Part shown: positions 1-9,336 of the stretch, in pieces
How the letters are laid out: every line of letters begins with the position of its first letter
Numbering within the stretch: position 1 is the stretch's first letter
Assembly: GCA_963805605.1 (NCBI GenBank)
Contig: CAWDUX010000002.1
Coordinates: 372,001 to 436,000 of the forward strand
Length of the DNA: 64,000 nucleotides
Direction: 5' to 3'
From: Actinocatenispora sp963805605
GTDB lineage: Bacteria > Actinomycetota > Actinomycetes > Mycobacteriales > Micromonosporaceae
Notes under the pieces: model-generated
What the model was told of the DNA's origin: nothing
What the model saw: the letters and a program-made list of their open reading frames with translations, nothing else
Database searches by the model: none
Translations under genes and position numbers: made by a program

Positions 1-707
1 ACGGATTCGGACACATCGACGCGATCTTCCACCTGGGCGAGTACTCCCGGATCCCGCAGTCGTTCGACGAGCCGGACCGGGTCTGGGAGTACAACCTGCA
101 CGGCACCAAAGAGGTCGTCAGCCTCGCGCACGAGCACGGCGCGAAACTGGTGTACGCGGGGTCCAGTTCCAAGTTCGGCAACGGTGGCGAGGACGAGAAC
201 CTCAACCCGTACGCCTGGACCAAGGCCAAGAACGTCGAGTACATCCGTAACGTCGCGAACTGGTACGGCCTAGACTACGTCATCACCTACTTCTACAACG
301 TCTACGGCCCCGGCCAGATCAGTGCCGGCACGTACGCGACGGTCATCGGCATCTTCGAAAGTCAGTACGCCGCCGGCGAGCCGCTGACCGTGGTGGCGCC
401 GGGGACCCAGACCCGCGACTTCACCCACATCGACGACATCGTGGCGGGCATCCTGACCTGCTACGAGGGCGGTTCCGGGGACGGCTACCTGCTGGGTTTC
501 GGGCACGAGCGGTCCATGATCGAGGTCGCCGAGATGTTCGGATCCGAGTACCGGGTGGTGCCCTCGACCCGCCGTGGTGAGCGGGTACGCGGTCAGGCGG
601 ACACCAGCAAGACGCGGGCGCTGGGCTGGGCGCCCACCATCGACCTGCCCGACTACATCGGCCGGGTGACCCGCGACATCGACGCCCGGCGGACCGCTGC
701 CCGCTGA
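1..707 (+). CDS. NAD-dependent epimerase/dehydratase, 5'-truncated by window
   Basis: The reading frame is open from base 3 and runs to TGA at 705-707, so the true start lies before the window. It is an extended short-chain dehydrogenase/reductase of the NAD-dependent nucleotide-sugar epimerase group. The Ser-rich stretch after VYAG (AGSSSKFG) and the YAWTK motif near base 210 give the catalytic Ser and Tyr-X3-Lys. A substrate-side motif (NVYGPGQ) and a C-terminal TRDFTHIDDIVAGIL segment are typical of UDP-glucose 4-epimerase or dTDP-glucose 4,6-dehydratase relatives. The N-terminal GxxGxxG Rossmann loop is outside the window. The exact sugar substrate cannot be told. Confidence 0.85.
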   Translation, partial: GFGHIDAIFHLGEYSRIPQSFDEPDRVWEYNLHGTKEVVSLAHEHGAKLVYAGSSSKFGNGGEDENLNPYAWTKAKNVEYIRNVANWYGLDYVITYFYNVYGPGQISAGTYATVIGIFESQYAAGEPLTVVAPGTQTRDFTHIDDIVAGILTCYEGGSGDGYLLGFGHERSMIEVAEMFGSEYRVVPSTRRGERVRGQADTSKTRALGWAPTIDLPDYIGRVTRDIDARRTAAR

Positions 708-793
708 CGACCGCGCCGACTGCTCACCGGATCACACGACCTTCGGGCACGGCGCCGCACCGGTGCGCCCGGTGCCGAACCGGACCGTGCAAC

Positions 794-830
794 GCGGCGG
801 CCCCCGGAGGTGTTCTCCAGGGGCCGCCGC
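794..830. terminator. Bidirectional terminator hairpin between convergent genes
   Basis: Arms 794-809 and 815-830 pair almost perfectly (GCGGCGGCCCC with GGGGCCGCCGC plus GGAG/CTCC and one C-A mismatch) around a 5-nt loop. It lies between the epimerase stop and the aceE stop, which converge, so it can serve both. There is no strong U tract, as is common in GC-rich actinobacteria. Confidence 0.7.
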
Positions 831-843
831 GGCAGGCGTCCGG

Positions 844-3576
844 TCAGCTGTCCCCGCCGGCCTCCGCCTGCGGAGCCGCGTTGACGTCGTCGATCTGGTA
901 ACGCTTGAATGCCTGCAGCGGCATGTCTGCGGGCACCTCACCACGCCGGGCCAGCTGGCGCAGCGCGGCCACCACGACCGACTCCGCGTCGACGTGGTAG
1001 TGCCGGCGCAGTGCGCCCCGGGTGTCGGAGTGACCGAACCCGTCGGTGCCCAGCGAGGTGTAGTCGCTCGGCACGTACTGCGCGATCAGGTCCGGCACGG
1101 CCCGCATGTAGTCGCTGACCGCCACCACCGGGCCACGTGCCCCGGTCAACTTCCGGGTCACGTAGGGCACCTGTGGCTCGGCCTCGGGGTTCATCAGGTT
1201 GTGCTCCTCGACCCGGTCGGCGTCGCGGCGCAGCTCGGTCCACGAGGTCACCGACCAGACGTCGGCCGATACCCCCCAGTCCTCGTCGAGCAGGTGCTGC
1301 GCCTTCAACGCCCACGGCATCGCGACACCGGAGCCGAGCAGCTGCACCCGTGGCCGGTCGCCGCCGGATCCTTCGGCGTAGCGGTAGATGCCCCGCCGTA
1401 CCCCGTCCACGTCCAGGTCCGCCGGCTCGGCGGGCTGGATGATCGGCTCGTTGTAGATGGTGAAGTAGTAGTAGATGTTCTCCGGGTTCTTGCCGTACAT
1501 CCGCTCCAGGCCGTCATGGACCAGGTAGGCGATCTCGTACGCGAACGCCGGGTCGTAGTTGACCACCGCCGGGTTGGTGTAGGCCAGCAGCGGTGAGTGC
1601 CCGTCCTGGTGCTGGAGCCCTTCACCGTTGAGGGTGGTCCGGCCGGCGGTGGCGCCCAGTACGAAACCGCGCGCCATCTGGTCGGCGGCGGCCCAGAAAC
1701 TGTCGCCGGTGCGCTGGAACCCGAACATCGAGTAGAAGATGTAGATGGGGACCATCGGCACGCCGTGGGTGGCGTACGAGGTACCGGCCGCGGTGAACGA
1801 GGCGACCGAGCCGGACTCGGTGATGCCCTCGTGCAGGATCTGCCCATTGGTGGCCTCCCGGTAGGCCAGGAACAGTTCCCGGTCCACCGGTGTGTAGTTC
1901 TGGCCGTGCGGCGAGTAGATCTTCGCGGTCGGGAACAGTGAGTCCATTCCGAAGGTGCGGGCCTCGTCCGGGATGATCGGCACCACGTGCCGCCCGAACT
2001 GCTTGTCCTTTATCAGTTCCTTGAACAGCCGGACGATCGCCATGGTGGTGGCGACCTTCTGCTTGCCCGAACCCTTGCGGAACATCTGGTACAGGTCGGT
2101 CTTCGGTTGTGGGAGCGCGACGGCGGTGTGTCGACGGTCCGGCAGGAAGCCACCGAGCTGCTTGCGGCGCTCCATCATGTACTGCCACTCGTCGGAACCC
2201 TTGCCCGGGTGGTAGTACGGCGGCTGGATCGGGTCCAGCGCGGAGTCCGGGATGTCGAGGTAGAGCCGGTCCCGGAACGACCTGAGGTCGTCGGCCTTCA
2301 GCTTCTTCATCTGGTGGGTGGCGTTGCGGGCCTCGAAGTGGCTGCCCAGTGTCCAACCCTTGATGGTCTTGGCCAGGATCACGGTCGGCTGCCCGGTGTG
2401 TTCGGTGGCCGACTTGTACGCCGCGTAGAGCTTGCGGTAGTCGTGCCCGCCGCGTTTGAGGTTCCAGATCTCGTCGTCGGTGAAGTTCTCCACCATCTTG
2501 CGGGTACGCGGATCGCGCCCGAAGAAGTGTTCCCGGACGTACCCGCCGTCCTCGGCCTTGTAGGTCTGGTAGTCGCCGTCACAGGTCACGTTCATCAGGT
2601 TGACCAGTGCGCCATCACCGTCCGCGGCCAGCAGCGGGTCCCACTCCCGACCCCAGATCACCTTGATGACGTTCCATCCGGCGCCACGGAACAGGCTCTC
2701 CATCTCCTGGATGATCTTGCCGTTGCCGCGTACCGGGCCGTCGAGGCGCTGCAGGTTGCAGTTCACCACGAAGGTGAGGTTGTCCAGCTCTTCGCGGGCG
2801 GCGAGGGTGATGGCGCCGAGGGTCTCCGGCTCGTCCATCTCACCGTCGCCGAGGAACGCCCAGACCCGTTGCTGGCTGGTGTCCTTGATGCCGCGGTTGT
2901 GTAGATAACGGTTGAATCTCGCCTGGTAGATCGAGCCCAGCGGGCCGAGGCCCATGGACACGGTCGGGAACTCCCAGAACTCCGGCAGCAACCGCGGGTG
3001 CGGGTAGGAGGGAAGTCCGCCGCCCCGGTGCGAGAACTCCTGGCGGAAGCCGTCGAGCTGCTGCTCGGTCAGCCGGCCCTCCAGGAACGCCCGGGCGTAC
3101 ATGCCGGGGGAGGCGTGGCCCTGGAAGTAGACCTGGTCGCCGCCACCGGCATGGTTGCGGCCGCGGAAGAAGTGGTTGAAGCCCACCTCGTACAGGCTGG
3201 CCGCGGAGGCGTAGGTGGAGATGTGCCCACCGACCTCGACCCCGGGGCGTTGCGCCCGGTGTACCTGGATCGCGGCATTCCAGCGGATGTACGCCCGGAT
3301 CCGACGCTCGATGTACTCGTCGCCCGGGAACCAGGGTTCCCGTTCGGGGGTGATGGTGTTGATGTAGTCGGTGCTGCGTAGAGCCGGAACACCGACCTGG
3401 CGTTCCCGAGCCCGTTCGAGCATGCGCAACATCACGTAGCGTGCGCGCTGCCGGCCGCGGTGGTCAACGACCGCGTCCAGCGACTCGACCCATTCGTTCG
3501 TTTCCTGTGGATCGATGTCCGGAATCTGGCTCGGGAGCCCATCGCTGATGACCGGGCGCTTACGTTCCGTGGCCAC
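844..3576 (-). CDS. aceE: Pyruvate dehydrogenase E1 component, homodimeric type
   Basis: About 910 residues. It is the thiamine-diphosphate-dependent E1 that decarboxylates pyruvate and acetylates the lipoyl group of E2 in the cytoplasmic pyruvate dehydrogenase complex. The ThDP motif starts at GDGEMDEP (about residues 243-250) and ends near NCNLQ, about 30 residues later. The N-terminal segment with ETNEWVESLD and the full length match the single-chain actinobacterial/proteobacterial E1, not the split alpha/beta type. The frame continues upstream of the real start. I place the start at GTG 3576 (VATERKRP) because a GAGGGA ribosome-binding site sits just upstream and family members begin here. 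It is divergent from the YjbQ-family gene, with about 105 bp between starts. Confidence 0.95.
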   Translation of the reverse strand: MATERKRPVISDGLPSQIPDIDPQETNEWVESLDAVVDHRGRQRARYVMLRMLERARERQVGVPALRSTDYINTITPEREPWFPGDEYIERRIRAYIRWNAAIQVHRAQRPGVEVGGHISTYASAASLYEVGFNHFFRGRNHAGGGDQVYFQGHASPGMYARAFLEGRLTEQQLDGFRQEFSHRGGGLPSYPHPRLLPEFWEFPTVSMGLGPLGSIYQARFNRYLHNRGIKDTSQQRVWAFLGDGEMDEPETLGAITLAAREELDNLTFVVNCNLQRLDGPVRGNGKIIQEMESLFRGAGWNVIKVIWGREWDPLLAADGDGALVNLMNVTCDGDYQTYKAEDGGYVREHFFGRDPRTRKMVENFTDDEIWNLKRGGHDYRKLYAAYKSATEHTGQPTVILAKTIKGWTLGSHFEARNATHQMKKLKADDLRSFRDRLYLDIPDSALDPIQPPYYHPGKGSDEWQYMMERRKQLGGFLPDRRHTAVALPQPKTDLYQMFRKGSGKQKVATTMAIVRLFKELIKDKQFGRHVVPIIPDEARTFGMDSLFPTAKIYSPHGQNYTPVDRELFLAYREATNGQILHEGITESGSVASFTAAGTSYATHGVPMVPIYIFYSMFGFQRTGDSFWAAADQMARGFVLGATAGRTTLNGEGLQHQDGHSPLLAYTNPAVVNYDPAFAYEIAYLVHDGLERMYGKNPENIYYYFTIYNEPIIQPAEPADLDVDGVRRGIYRYAEGSGGDRPRVQLLGSGVAMPWALKAQHLLDEDWGVSADVWSVTSWTELRRDADRVEEHNLMNPEAEPQVPYVTRKLTGARGPVVAVSDYMRAVPDLIAQYVPSDYTSLGTDGFGHSDTRGALRRHYHVDAESVVVAALRQLARRGEVPADMPLQAFKRYQIDDVNAAPQAEAGGDS

Positions 3577-3681
3577 GGGCCGTCCCTCGTCGTCTCTTGT
3601 GGAGTGGTTTCTCGGCCTCCATCCTGCCCCCAATGCCGGCTGGTCGTCACCCGGGTCAGACCTGTGGGCGACGATCGACAC

Positions 3682-4092
3682 ATGCATTCGCAGGAGATCA
3701 GCATCCGAACCGGATCCGTCCCTACCGTCAGAGACCTCACCGAGGAGGCGCGCAGCTTCCTCACCAGCAACGGAGCCGAGTCGGGTCTGCTGCACGTCTT
3801 CGTGCCGCACGCCACGGCCGGGGTGGCGATCCTGGAGACCGGCGCCGGCAGCGACGAGGATCTACTGTCCGCGTTGGCCGACCTGCTGCCCCGCGACGCC
3901 AGGTGGCGCCACCGGCACGGAAGTGCGGGGCACGGACGGGACCACGTACTGCCCGCGCTGGTCGCGCCGTACGCCATGGTGCCGGTGATCGACGGCGTAC
4001 TGGCGCTGGGTACGTGGCAGTCGATCTGCCTGGTGGACACCAATGTCGACAACGAGGTCCGGAAGGTCCGGTTCTCGCTGCTGGTCACCTGA
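3682..4092 (+). CDS. YjbQ/UPF0047 family protein
   Basis: 136 residues, the usual length for the secondary thiamine-phosphate-synthase-like YjbQ family. Family marks seen: LLHVFVPHATAGVAILE near the N-terminus, the LPRDARWRHRH block, HGRDHVLPALVAP, and the C-terminal GTWQSICLVDTN segment (normally GTWQ-I-L-E-D). The conserved His residues form the family's putative metal and ligand site. The ATG at 3682 was preferred over longer in-frame extensions because it gives the canonical N-terminus. The in vivo role of the family is not settled; weak thiamine phosphate synthase activity has been reported for some members. Confidence 0.85.
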   Translation: MHSQEISIRTGSVPTVRDLTEEARSFLTSNGAESGLLHVFVPHATAGVAILETGAGSDEDLLSALADLLPRDARWRHRHGSAGHGRDHVLPALVAPYAMVPVIDGVLALGTWQSICLVDTNVDNEVRKVRFSLLVT

Positions 4093-4583
4093 CCCAGGCA
4101 CACCCACCGGTCCTGGTGGTTCGGGTTGCTCGGAGATCCCCCTGATCTGGCCCGTACGGCGGTCCCCGTAGCGCGCATACGTGCCCTAACGTGGAGCTGT
4201 GATCATGACGAGGGGACAGTCCGCTGGCCGGAGTCCTGGCCGATGACGCCCTGGCTGGTGACACAAAGGGACAATCCTCACATTACCGCCGCTTATCAAC
4301 TGCTGATGGCACCTGCCGCCCGGAACGGGTTACCGCAGGTCGCCCAGTGGGTATCAGGTTCGACGACGGGTGGGGTCTCCCACTGCACGCGTCGCACGGG
4401 TTACTCTCCGGCCAGCCGGCACGTTCGGTCGGCCCGTGCCGGTATTCTCCGGACCCGACCGGGCCGGGGAACGTAGCTTTGTCGGTACACCACCATGGCG
4501 GTGGTGACCGAGGTAGATGAACGACGCGCTAGCGGTACCCGACCGGGGTACCGAGGGGCGCAACGACGAGGAGGCACTCGACT
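4093..4583. other. Intergenic region upstream of DUF3052 gene
   Basis: About 490 bp with no convincing gene. A short GC-rich dyad (CACCACC...GGTGGTG, near 4489-4507) lies roughly 75-95 bp ahead of the DUF3052 start. A GAGGAGG ribosome-binding site at about 4568-4574 serves the next gene. I cannot name a promoter with confidence. Confidence 0.4.
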
Positions 4584-5018
4584 GTGAGCGCGACGGCTGG
4601 TCAGGCCGACGGCGTGACGGGCATGGTGGACAAGCTCGGCATTGAGCCGAGCAGCATCGTCATGGAGATCGGTTATGACGAGGACGTCGATGAGGAACTC
4701 CGTGATGCGGTCATCGACCGCTGCGGGGAGATCGTCGATGAGGACACCGACGAGGTGGTCGACGTTGTGCTGATGTGGTGGCGCGACGACGATGGTGACC
4801 TGGTTGAGACCTTGATGGACGCGCGGAGCCCGCTGGCGGACACCGGGGTCATCTGGTTACTGTCCCCGAAGCCCGGTCGGGCCGGGCACACCGAGGCCAG
4901 CGAGATCGGCGAAGCGGTGCTCACCGTCGGGTTCCAGCAGACCAGCAGCATCAACGCGGCGCGCGACTGGTCCGGTGCCCGGCTTGTCACCCCGAAGGCC
5001 GGCCGCGGCAAGCGCTGA
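4584..5018 (+). CDS. DUF3052 family protein
   Basis: 144 residues, GTG start with a GAGGAGG Shine-Dalgarno about 9 nt upstream. It is rich in acidic residues (EDVDEELRDAVIDRCGEIVDEDTDEVVDVVLMWW) and carries the family segment ADTGVIWLLSPKPGRAGH followed by TVGFQQTSSINAARDWSGARLV. The function is unknown. In many actinobacteria this family lies between aceE and ahpE, and that arrangement is kept here. Confidence 0.85.
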   Translation: MSATAGQADGVTGMVDKLGIEPSSIVMEIGYDEDVDEELRDAVIDRCGEIVDEDTDEVVDVVLMWWRDDDGDLVETLMDARSPLADTGVIWLLSPKPGRAGHTEASEIGEAVLTVGFQQTSSINAARDWSGARLVTPKAGRGKR

Positions 5019-5151
5019 CGGTCTGTGACGGTCGACGACGCCCGTACGGTGTCGTCCATCGTCGCTGCCCACAGCCAGGTGCCGTACCGGTCCTGTTCCG
5101 ATCCTCAGCCGCGTCCGCGGGTGAGGATGTGCATCCGTGAGGAGTCTGTAC

Positions 5152-5616
5152 ATGCCGATCGAGGTTGGTGCCGGGGCACCCGACTTCGTCCTGAAGGATC
5201 AGAACAACCAGGAGGTCCGCCTGTCGGATCTGCGGGGCAGCAAGGACGTGCTGCTGGTCTTCTACCCGTTCGCCTTCACCGGCGTCTGCCAGGGCGAGCT
5301 GTGTGAGGTCCAGCAGAACCTGAACCAGTACCAGAACGACAGTGCCCAGGTGCTCGCGGTCAGCGTCGACTCGCCGTACGCGCACAAGGTGTGGGCCGAG
5401 CGGGAAGGTTTCGAGTTCCCGCTGCTCGCCGACTTCTGGCCGCACGGCGCGACCGCACAGGCGTACGGAGTGTTCAACGAGGCCGCTGGGATGGCCAACC
5501 GGGGCACCTTCCTGATCGACAAGGCCGGCATCGTGCGCTTCGTCGAGATGAACATGCCCGGTGACGCTCGTGATCAGGGCGGCTGGCGTAAGGCGCTCGC
5601 CGACCTGCCGGCCTGA
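5152..5616 (+). CDS. ahpE: Peroxiredoxin, AhpE type
   Basis: 154 residues, very close to the 153-residue mycobacterial AhpE. It reduces peroxides through a peroxidatic cysteine: Cys46 in FAFTGVCQGELCEVQ, matching the PxxxT/SxxC motif of the AhpC/TSA fold. A second Cys lies six residues later (ELCEV). The Arg in IVRFVEMN near the C-terminus fits the family. The start was set at ATG 5152 because GTGAGGAG sits 8-15 nt upstream; an in-frame GTG at 5137 would put that site inside the gene. It lies upstream of tRNA-Val in the same direction. Confidence 0.92.
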   Translation: MPIEVGAGAPDFVLKDQNNQEVRLSDLRGSKDVLLVFYPFAFTGVCQGELCEVQQNLNQYQNDSAQVLAVSVDSPYAHKVWAEREGFEFPLLADFWPHGATAQAYGVFNEAAGMANRGTFLIDKAGIVRFVEMNMPGDARDQGGWRKALADLPA

Positions 5617-5670
5617 CCGGCCCGACAGCATGATGAGGCTCGCGGCGGGGTATTCTCTCGTCGCCAGCCG

Positions 5671-5742
5671 GGGTGCGTAGCTCAGCGGGAGAGCACTCGC
5701 CTTACAAGCGAGGGGTCGCAGGTTCGAAACCTGCCGCGCCCA
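5671..5742 (+). tRNA. tRNA-Val (anticodon UAC)
   Basis: A 72-nt cloverleaf. The acceptor stem GGGTGCG pairs with CGCGCCC, with one G-T wobble. The D arm is GCTC...GAGC. The anticodon stem CTCGC/GCGAG carries loop CTTACAA with anticodon TAC, and the T arm contains GGTTCGAAAC. Discriminator A at 5742; CCA is not encoded. Confidence 0.97.
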
Positions 5743-5756
5743 CACTGTGAACAGCC

Positions 5757-5797
5757 CAGATGCGGCGGACATCGATCTTCGATGTCCGCCGCATCTG
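5757..5797 (+). terminator. Terminator hairpin after tRNA-Val
   Basis: A near-perfect 18-19 bp inverted repeat with a 3-nt loop: CAGATGCGGCGGACATCG pairs with its complement. It starts 15 nt after the tRNA and is followed by GCGTTT. It probably ends the ahpE/tRNA transcripts. Confidence 0.85.
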
Positions 5798-6284
5798 CGT
5801 TTCCAGCCGGTGTCTGGACCCGCTGGGGCGCTGATCGGTGGGATCTGGCAGCGCCGAGGTTGTTGAGGTCGGGCGACGCCTTCGGGACACCTGATCTCTC
5901 GACTACTCAGGCGCAACCGATGACGCTGCACGGTGAGCTGCGGTGGGTCGCTGGGGATCGGCCCTGCTGGCGGTGACCTGCGCAGAATAGACACGCGTCA
6001 ACGCTTAGTAGTTGTACGATCACTCTCGGGATCAGGCGTTGTATGCCGGAGATCGGCCCCCCGGGAGACCGGGAGGACACCCTCCGGAAGCGCCGAGCAC
6101 TACCCGGCGTGTCGAGCGGGCTGAGCGGAGGCCGACCGGATGAGCCTCCACCCGACCCGGGCTATGTGAGCAGCGACTGACCCTCAGGTTTTCAAAGGTC
6201 CCCACCGTGCGGCCCGGTTCCGACTGTTACGGGTCGGGCGGCACCACCCAGGGCAATGAGGCCCGAAAGAAAGCTGGAGGAAGC
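5798..6284. other. Intergenic region upstream of exported protein gene
   Basis: About 490 bp with no credible coding frame. It ends in a GGAGGAAGC ribosome-binding site (about 6276-6284) for the gene at 6285. Presumably it holds that gene's promoter, but no clear -35/-10 pair was identified. Confidence 0.4.
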
Positions 6285-7469
6285 ATGGCAACAGCGCGAC
6301 TTGCCAGGTACGCAGGTGCGGTCTTCGCCGCATCGGCGCTCCTGGTTGGTGTCAGTGCGACCGCGGCGAGTGCGGCCACTACCCCGGATGCGGCTCGGCC
6401 GAACACGGTCAACGCCCCGGTCCAGCTCGCCGACCCGAACTCGGTCACGGCTCCCAACGGAGCCAACGTCCGCAACGCCGACCCGAGCAAAATCAGCGAC
6501 CCGGATGTCCGCTCGCTGGCCAGGTCCGACACGCGGTCCCGGCTGCACATGGCCACCGGACAGGACACGAACGCCACCCAGCAGGACGTGAACGCCGACA
6601 CCAACGCGGTGATCAAGCCGCAGGCGACCACGTTCCAGTCGGCTGGCGGCTACCAGTTCGCATCCAACGACAACAACGTGCAGATGCGGTTCCGCAGCCA
6701 GCCGATCGCGACGCGCGCCGCGTCGCAGCGGCTCGGCCGGGACGGCGTCACGCTGGCCACCCAGCCGGCCCGGGGCCAGTACGCCGACTCCGGCGTTGTG
6801 GTCCCGCTCGGCAACGTGGCCAGCGTGTTCGACCGCAGCCAGCGGCTCCGGGACCTGCGGATCGTCGGCTCGGACGTACGTTCTGCGTCGATCAACCTGT
6901 TCGTCGACAACAACGGTGACGGTCGCTACCTGAACGTCGCCAAGAACGGCACCATGGTCAGCCGTGGTGTCGACCAGGTACTGGTGAACGTCCGTGCCGG
7001 CGTCACCGACCGCTCCGCGGTGACCGCTCGGGACGACGCGCAGGTCTGGGCGTGGGTCGGCGTGGGTGGCAACACCGCACAGTCCGCCACCATCCGCTCG
7101 ATCAACGGCCGCTCGCTGGTCGAGGCCAGCACCCGGCTGAGCCGTGGGCACTGGCGCCCGTCGGTACTGGTGATCGACAACGTGTGCCGCCTGTACCACC
7201 ACCGGTCGGAGAACATGTGGGTCGTGCACAACGTGTCCGGCGGCCGTGACCGCCTGTTCCACGTTGGCGTCACGTACCACAACGTGACCACGTGGACCGG
7301 AACGCGTGAGGTGAAGGCCTACCAGGCCACCACCGTGGTGACCTCCTACGGCGGTCTCGCCACCCTGGTGTACTGGGACGGCCACAGTCACCTGCGGTAC
7401 GACTTTGCGGTCTCCAACCACAACCTGTACTGCGACTCTGACCACCACCCGCACCACCCGCACCACTAG
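6285..7469 (+). CDS. Exported protein with EF-hand-like loop and His-rich tail, unknown function
   Basis: 394 residues. It has a clear Sec signal peptide: MATARLAR, a hydrophobic core, then an ASAA cleavage region near residue 30. The middle contains VDNNGDGRYLN, which resembles an EF-hand calcium loop (DxNxDG). The C-terminus is rich in His (DHHPHHPHH at the end, plus LYHHRSENMWVVHN and several WDGHSH-like motifs), suggesting metal binding at the cell surface. The start ATG has GGAGGAAGC immediately upstream. It stands alone between a non-coding region and its own terminator. I do not recognise the family. Confidence 0.75.
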   Translation: MATARLARYAGAVFAASALLVGVSATAASAATTPDAARPNTVNAPVQLADPNSVTAPNGANVRNADPSKISDPDVRSLARSDTRSRLHMATGQDTNATQQDVNADTNAVIKPQATTFQSAGGYQFASNDNNVQMRFRSQPIATRAASQRLGRDGVTLATQPARGQYADSGVVVPLGNVASVFDRSQRLRDLRIVGSDVRSASINLFVDNNGDGRYLNVAKNGTMVSRGVDQVLVNVRAGVTDRSAVTARDDAQVWAWVGVGGNTAQSATIRSINGRSLVEASTRLSRGHWRPSVLVIDNVCRLYHHRSENMWVVHNVSGGRDRLFHVGVTYHNVTTWTGTREVKAYQATTVVTSYGGLATLVYWDGHSHLRYDFAVSNHNLYCDSDHHPHHPHH

Positions 7470-7488
7470 AGCGCAGCACAACCGGTAG

Positions 7489-7529
7489 ACATCCGTGCGG
7501 CACGGGAAACCGTGCCGCACGGATGTTTC
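7489..7529 (+). terminator. Strong intrinsic terminator of the exported protein gene
   Basis: A 17-bp perfect stem (ACATCCGTGCGGCACGG and its complement) with a GAAA tetraloop, followed by TTT. It lies 20 nt after the stop codon. Confidence 0.9.
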
Positions 7530-7611
7530 CGTGGGCGGGCGCAGCGAGTCCGATGGCCGAGGTCGTCGCGCGCCGTATTCGAGTCCTGTGCACCTGGCGA
7601 TCAGGTCGGTG

Positions 7612-9336
7612 TCAGAGCGGGACCTGCCAGACGATGGCGGTGCCGCCCTCGGGGCCCGGCTCGGCGCTGAAACGGCCGGCGAACTCGTCGGCCCGGCGTT
7701 GCATGTTCGCCAGTCCACCGGAGCGGGCCGCATCGCCGATACCGCCACCGTTGTCGACCACCCGCAGCGTCAACTGGTCGTGCCGGGCGCTGATCGTGAC
7801 GTGTACCGAGGTGGCTCTGGCATGCCGGGCGGTATTGGACAGCGCCTCCCGCAGGACGGCCAGCAGCGCCGGCCGGAGCAGTTCGGGTACCAGCGTCTCG
7901 ACCGGGCCGTCCATGGTCAGCTGGGGCGCGAACCGCAGAGCCGACTCCGCGTCGGACATCAGCTGGCGGATCTCCCTGCGCAGCTCGGTGTAGCTCTGGG
8001 TACGTAGCTCGAAGATCGTGCCGCGGATGTCGCGGATGGTGGCGTCCAGGTCGTCGATGACCGCGTTCACCCGCTTGTGAACCTCGGGTTTGGCGGTGAT
8101 CCGGTCGGCGATGGCCAACTGGGTGCCTGCTGCGAACAACCGCTGGACCACCACGTCGTGCAGGTCCCGGGCGATCCGTTCCCGGTCGCTGAGGATGGCC
8201 AGTACGCCCCGCTGTTCCTGGTCCTGGGAGCGTTCCAAGGCCAGCGCGGCATGACCGGCGAAGGTCTCCACCAACGACACGTCCGGGTCGCTGGGGCCGC
8301 CGTGCCCCGCCTTGTACGCCACCACCAGGGCGCCGAGCATCCGTCCCCGGGCCGCCAGCGGCACCAGCAGACACGGCCCGGTGTCCAGCGGGACCGGCCA
8401 GTCCGCGGCGTTGGCCAGGTTGTCCAGCAGACTGACGCGCTCGGCGATGAGGGATTCGAACTCGCTGTCCGGTACCGCGAGCCGGGCACCGACCAGTGGC
8501 TCACCTCGCGACCCGGAAACCACCTCGACGACCAGCCGGTCGGCCCTCGAGTCGTCCAGCAGTAGCACGACCGCCAGTTCGGCCTCGGCCACCTCCAGAG
8601 CCCGGTCGGCGACCAGTTGCAGTGCTGTCGTGCGCCTCAGATCCTCCCGCAACAACACCCCGGTGATCTCTGCGGCGGCCTCCAGCCAACGGTGTCGACG
8701 GCGCGCCTGTTCGTACAGCCGGGCATTGTCGATCGCGGCACCAGCAGCCACCGACAGCGCCGAGACGATCTGCTCGTCGTCGTCGGTGAACAGGCCGCCG
8801 CCGCGTTTCTCGGTCAGATAGAGGTTGCCGTAGACCCGGTCCCGGATCCGGATCGGGACACCCAGAAAGGTCTTCATGTCCGGATGGTGGTCCGGGAAGC
8901 CGTACGCCCGATCGTGCTGGGAGATGTCCGCCAGACGCAGCGGCTGCGGCTCGTCGATCAGCAGACCGAGTACGCCGTGCCCACTGGGCAACTCGCCGAT
9001 CCGGGCATGCTGGTCGTCGGGGACGCCGTGGGTGATGAAGTCGATGAGCGTCCGGTCCGGCCCGATCACGCCCAGCGCGCCGTACCGGGCCTCGGCCAGG
9101 GCGCACGCCGACCGGACGATGCGTTCCAACGTGCTGTGCAGGTCCAGGTCGGTGCCGAGTCGAACCACGGCCGAGAGCAGCATCTGCATCCGCTCTCGAC
9201 TGGCGGTGACCTCACTGACCCGGTCCAGCAGCTCGTGCAGGAGCGTGTCTAACCGTACCTGGGACAACTGTCCGATGCCCAGGTCCGAGTCGTGCAGCTC
9301 GTTCCGGTTCTGGCGGTCCGGATCGTCGCCGGCCAT
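7612..9336 (-). CDS. Sensor histidine kinase, DevS/DosS type (GAF-GAF-HisKA_3-HATPase)
   Basis: 574 residues. GAF domain 1 spans about 65-210 and contains YGFPDHHPDMKTFLGVPIRI; its His pair at 150-151 aligns with the region holding the haem-ligating His of mycobacterial DosS/DosT, so haem-based O2/NO/CO sensing is plausible. GAF 2 spans about 240-370. The phosphoacceptor is His393 in ERIARDLHDVVVQRLF (HisKA_3). The ATPase domain has an N box (EALSNTARHA) and a G box (VDNGGGIG). No membrane segments were seen, so it is likely cytosolic. The partner regulator is probably the DevR-like gene at 9832, divergently oriented and separated by a transposase relic. Confidence 0.92.
   Translation of the reverse strand: MAGDDPDRQNRNELHDSDLGIGQLSQVRLDTLLHELLDRVSEVTASRERMQMLLSAVVRLGTDLDLHSTLERIVRSACALAEARYGALGVIGPDRTLIDFITHGVPDDQHARIGELPSGHGVLGLLIDEPQPLRLADISQHDRAYGFPDHHPDMKTFLGVPIRIRDRVYGNLYLTEKRGGGLFTDDDEQIVSALSVAAGAAIDNARLYEQARRRHRWLEAAAEITGVLLREDLRRTTALQLVADRALEVAEAELAVVLLLDDSRADRLVVEVVSGSRGEPLVGARLAVPDSEFESLIAERVSLLDNLANAADWPVPLDTGPCLLVPLAARGRMLGALVVAYKAGHGGPSDPDVSLVETFAGHAALALERSQDQEQRGVLAILSDRERIARDLHDVVVQRLFAAGTQLAIADRITAKPEVHKRVNAVIDDLDATIRDIRGTIFELRTQSYTELRREIRQLMSDAESALRFAPQLTMDGPVETLVPELLRPALLAVLREALSNTARHARATSVHVTISARHDQLTLRVVDNGGGIGDAARSGGLANMQRRADEFAGRFSAEPGPEGGTAIVWQVPL

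Noticed and set aside
4126..4476. 116-codon frame in the gap before the DUF3052 gene
   Set aside because: No ribosome-binding site, no family resemblance and unbiased codon third positions.
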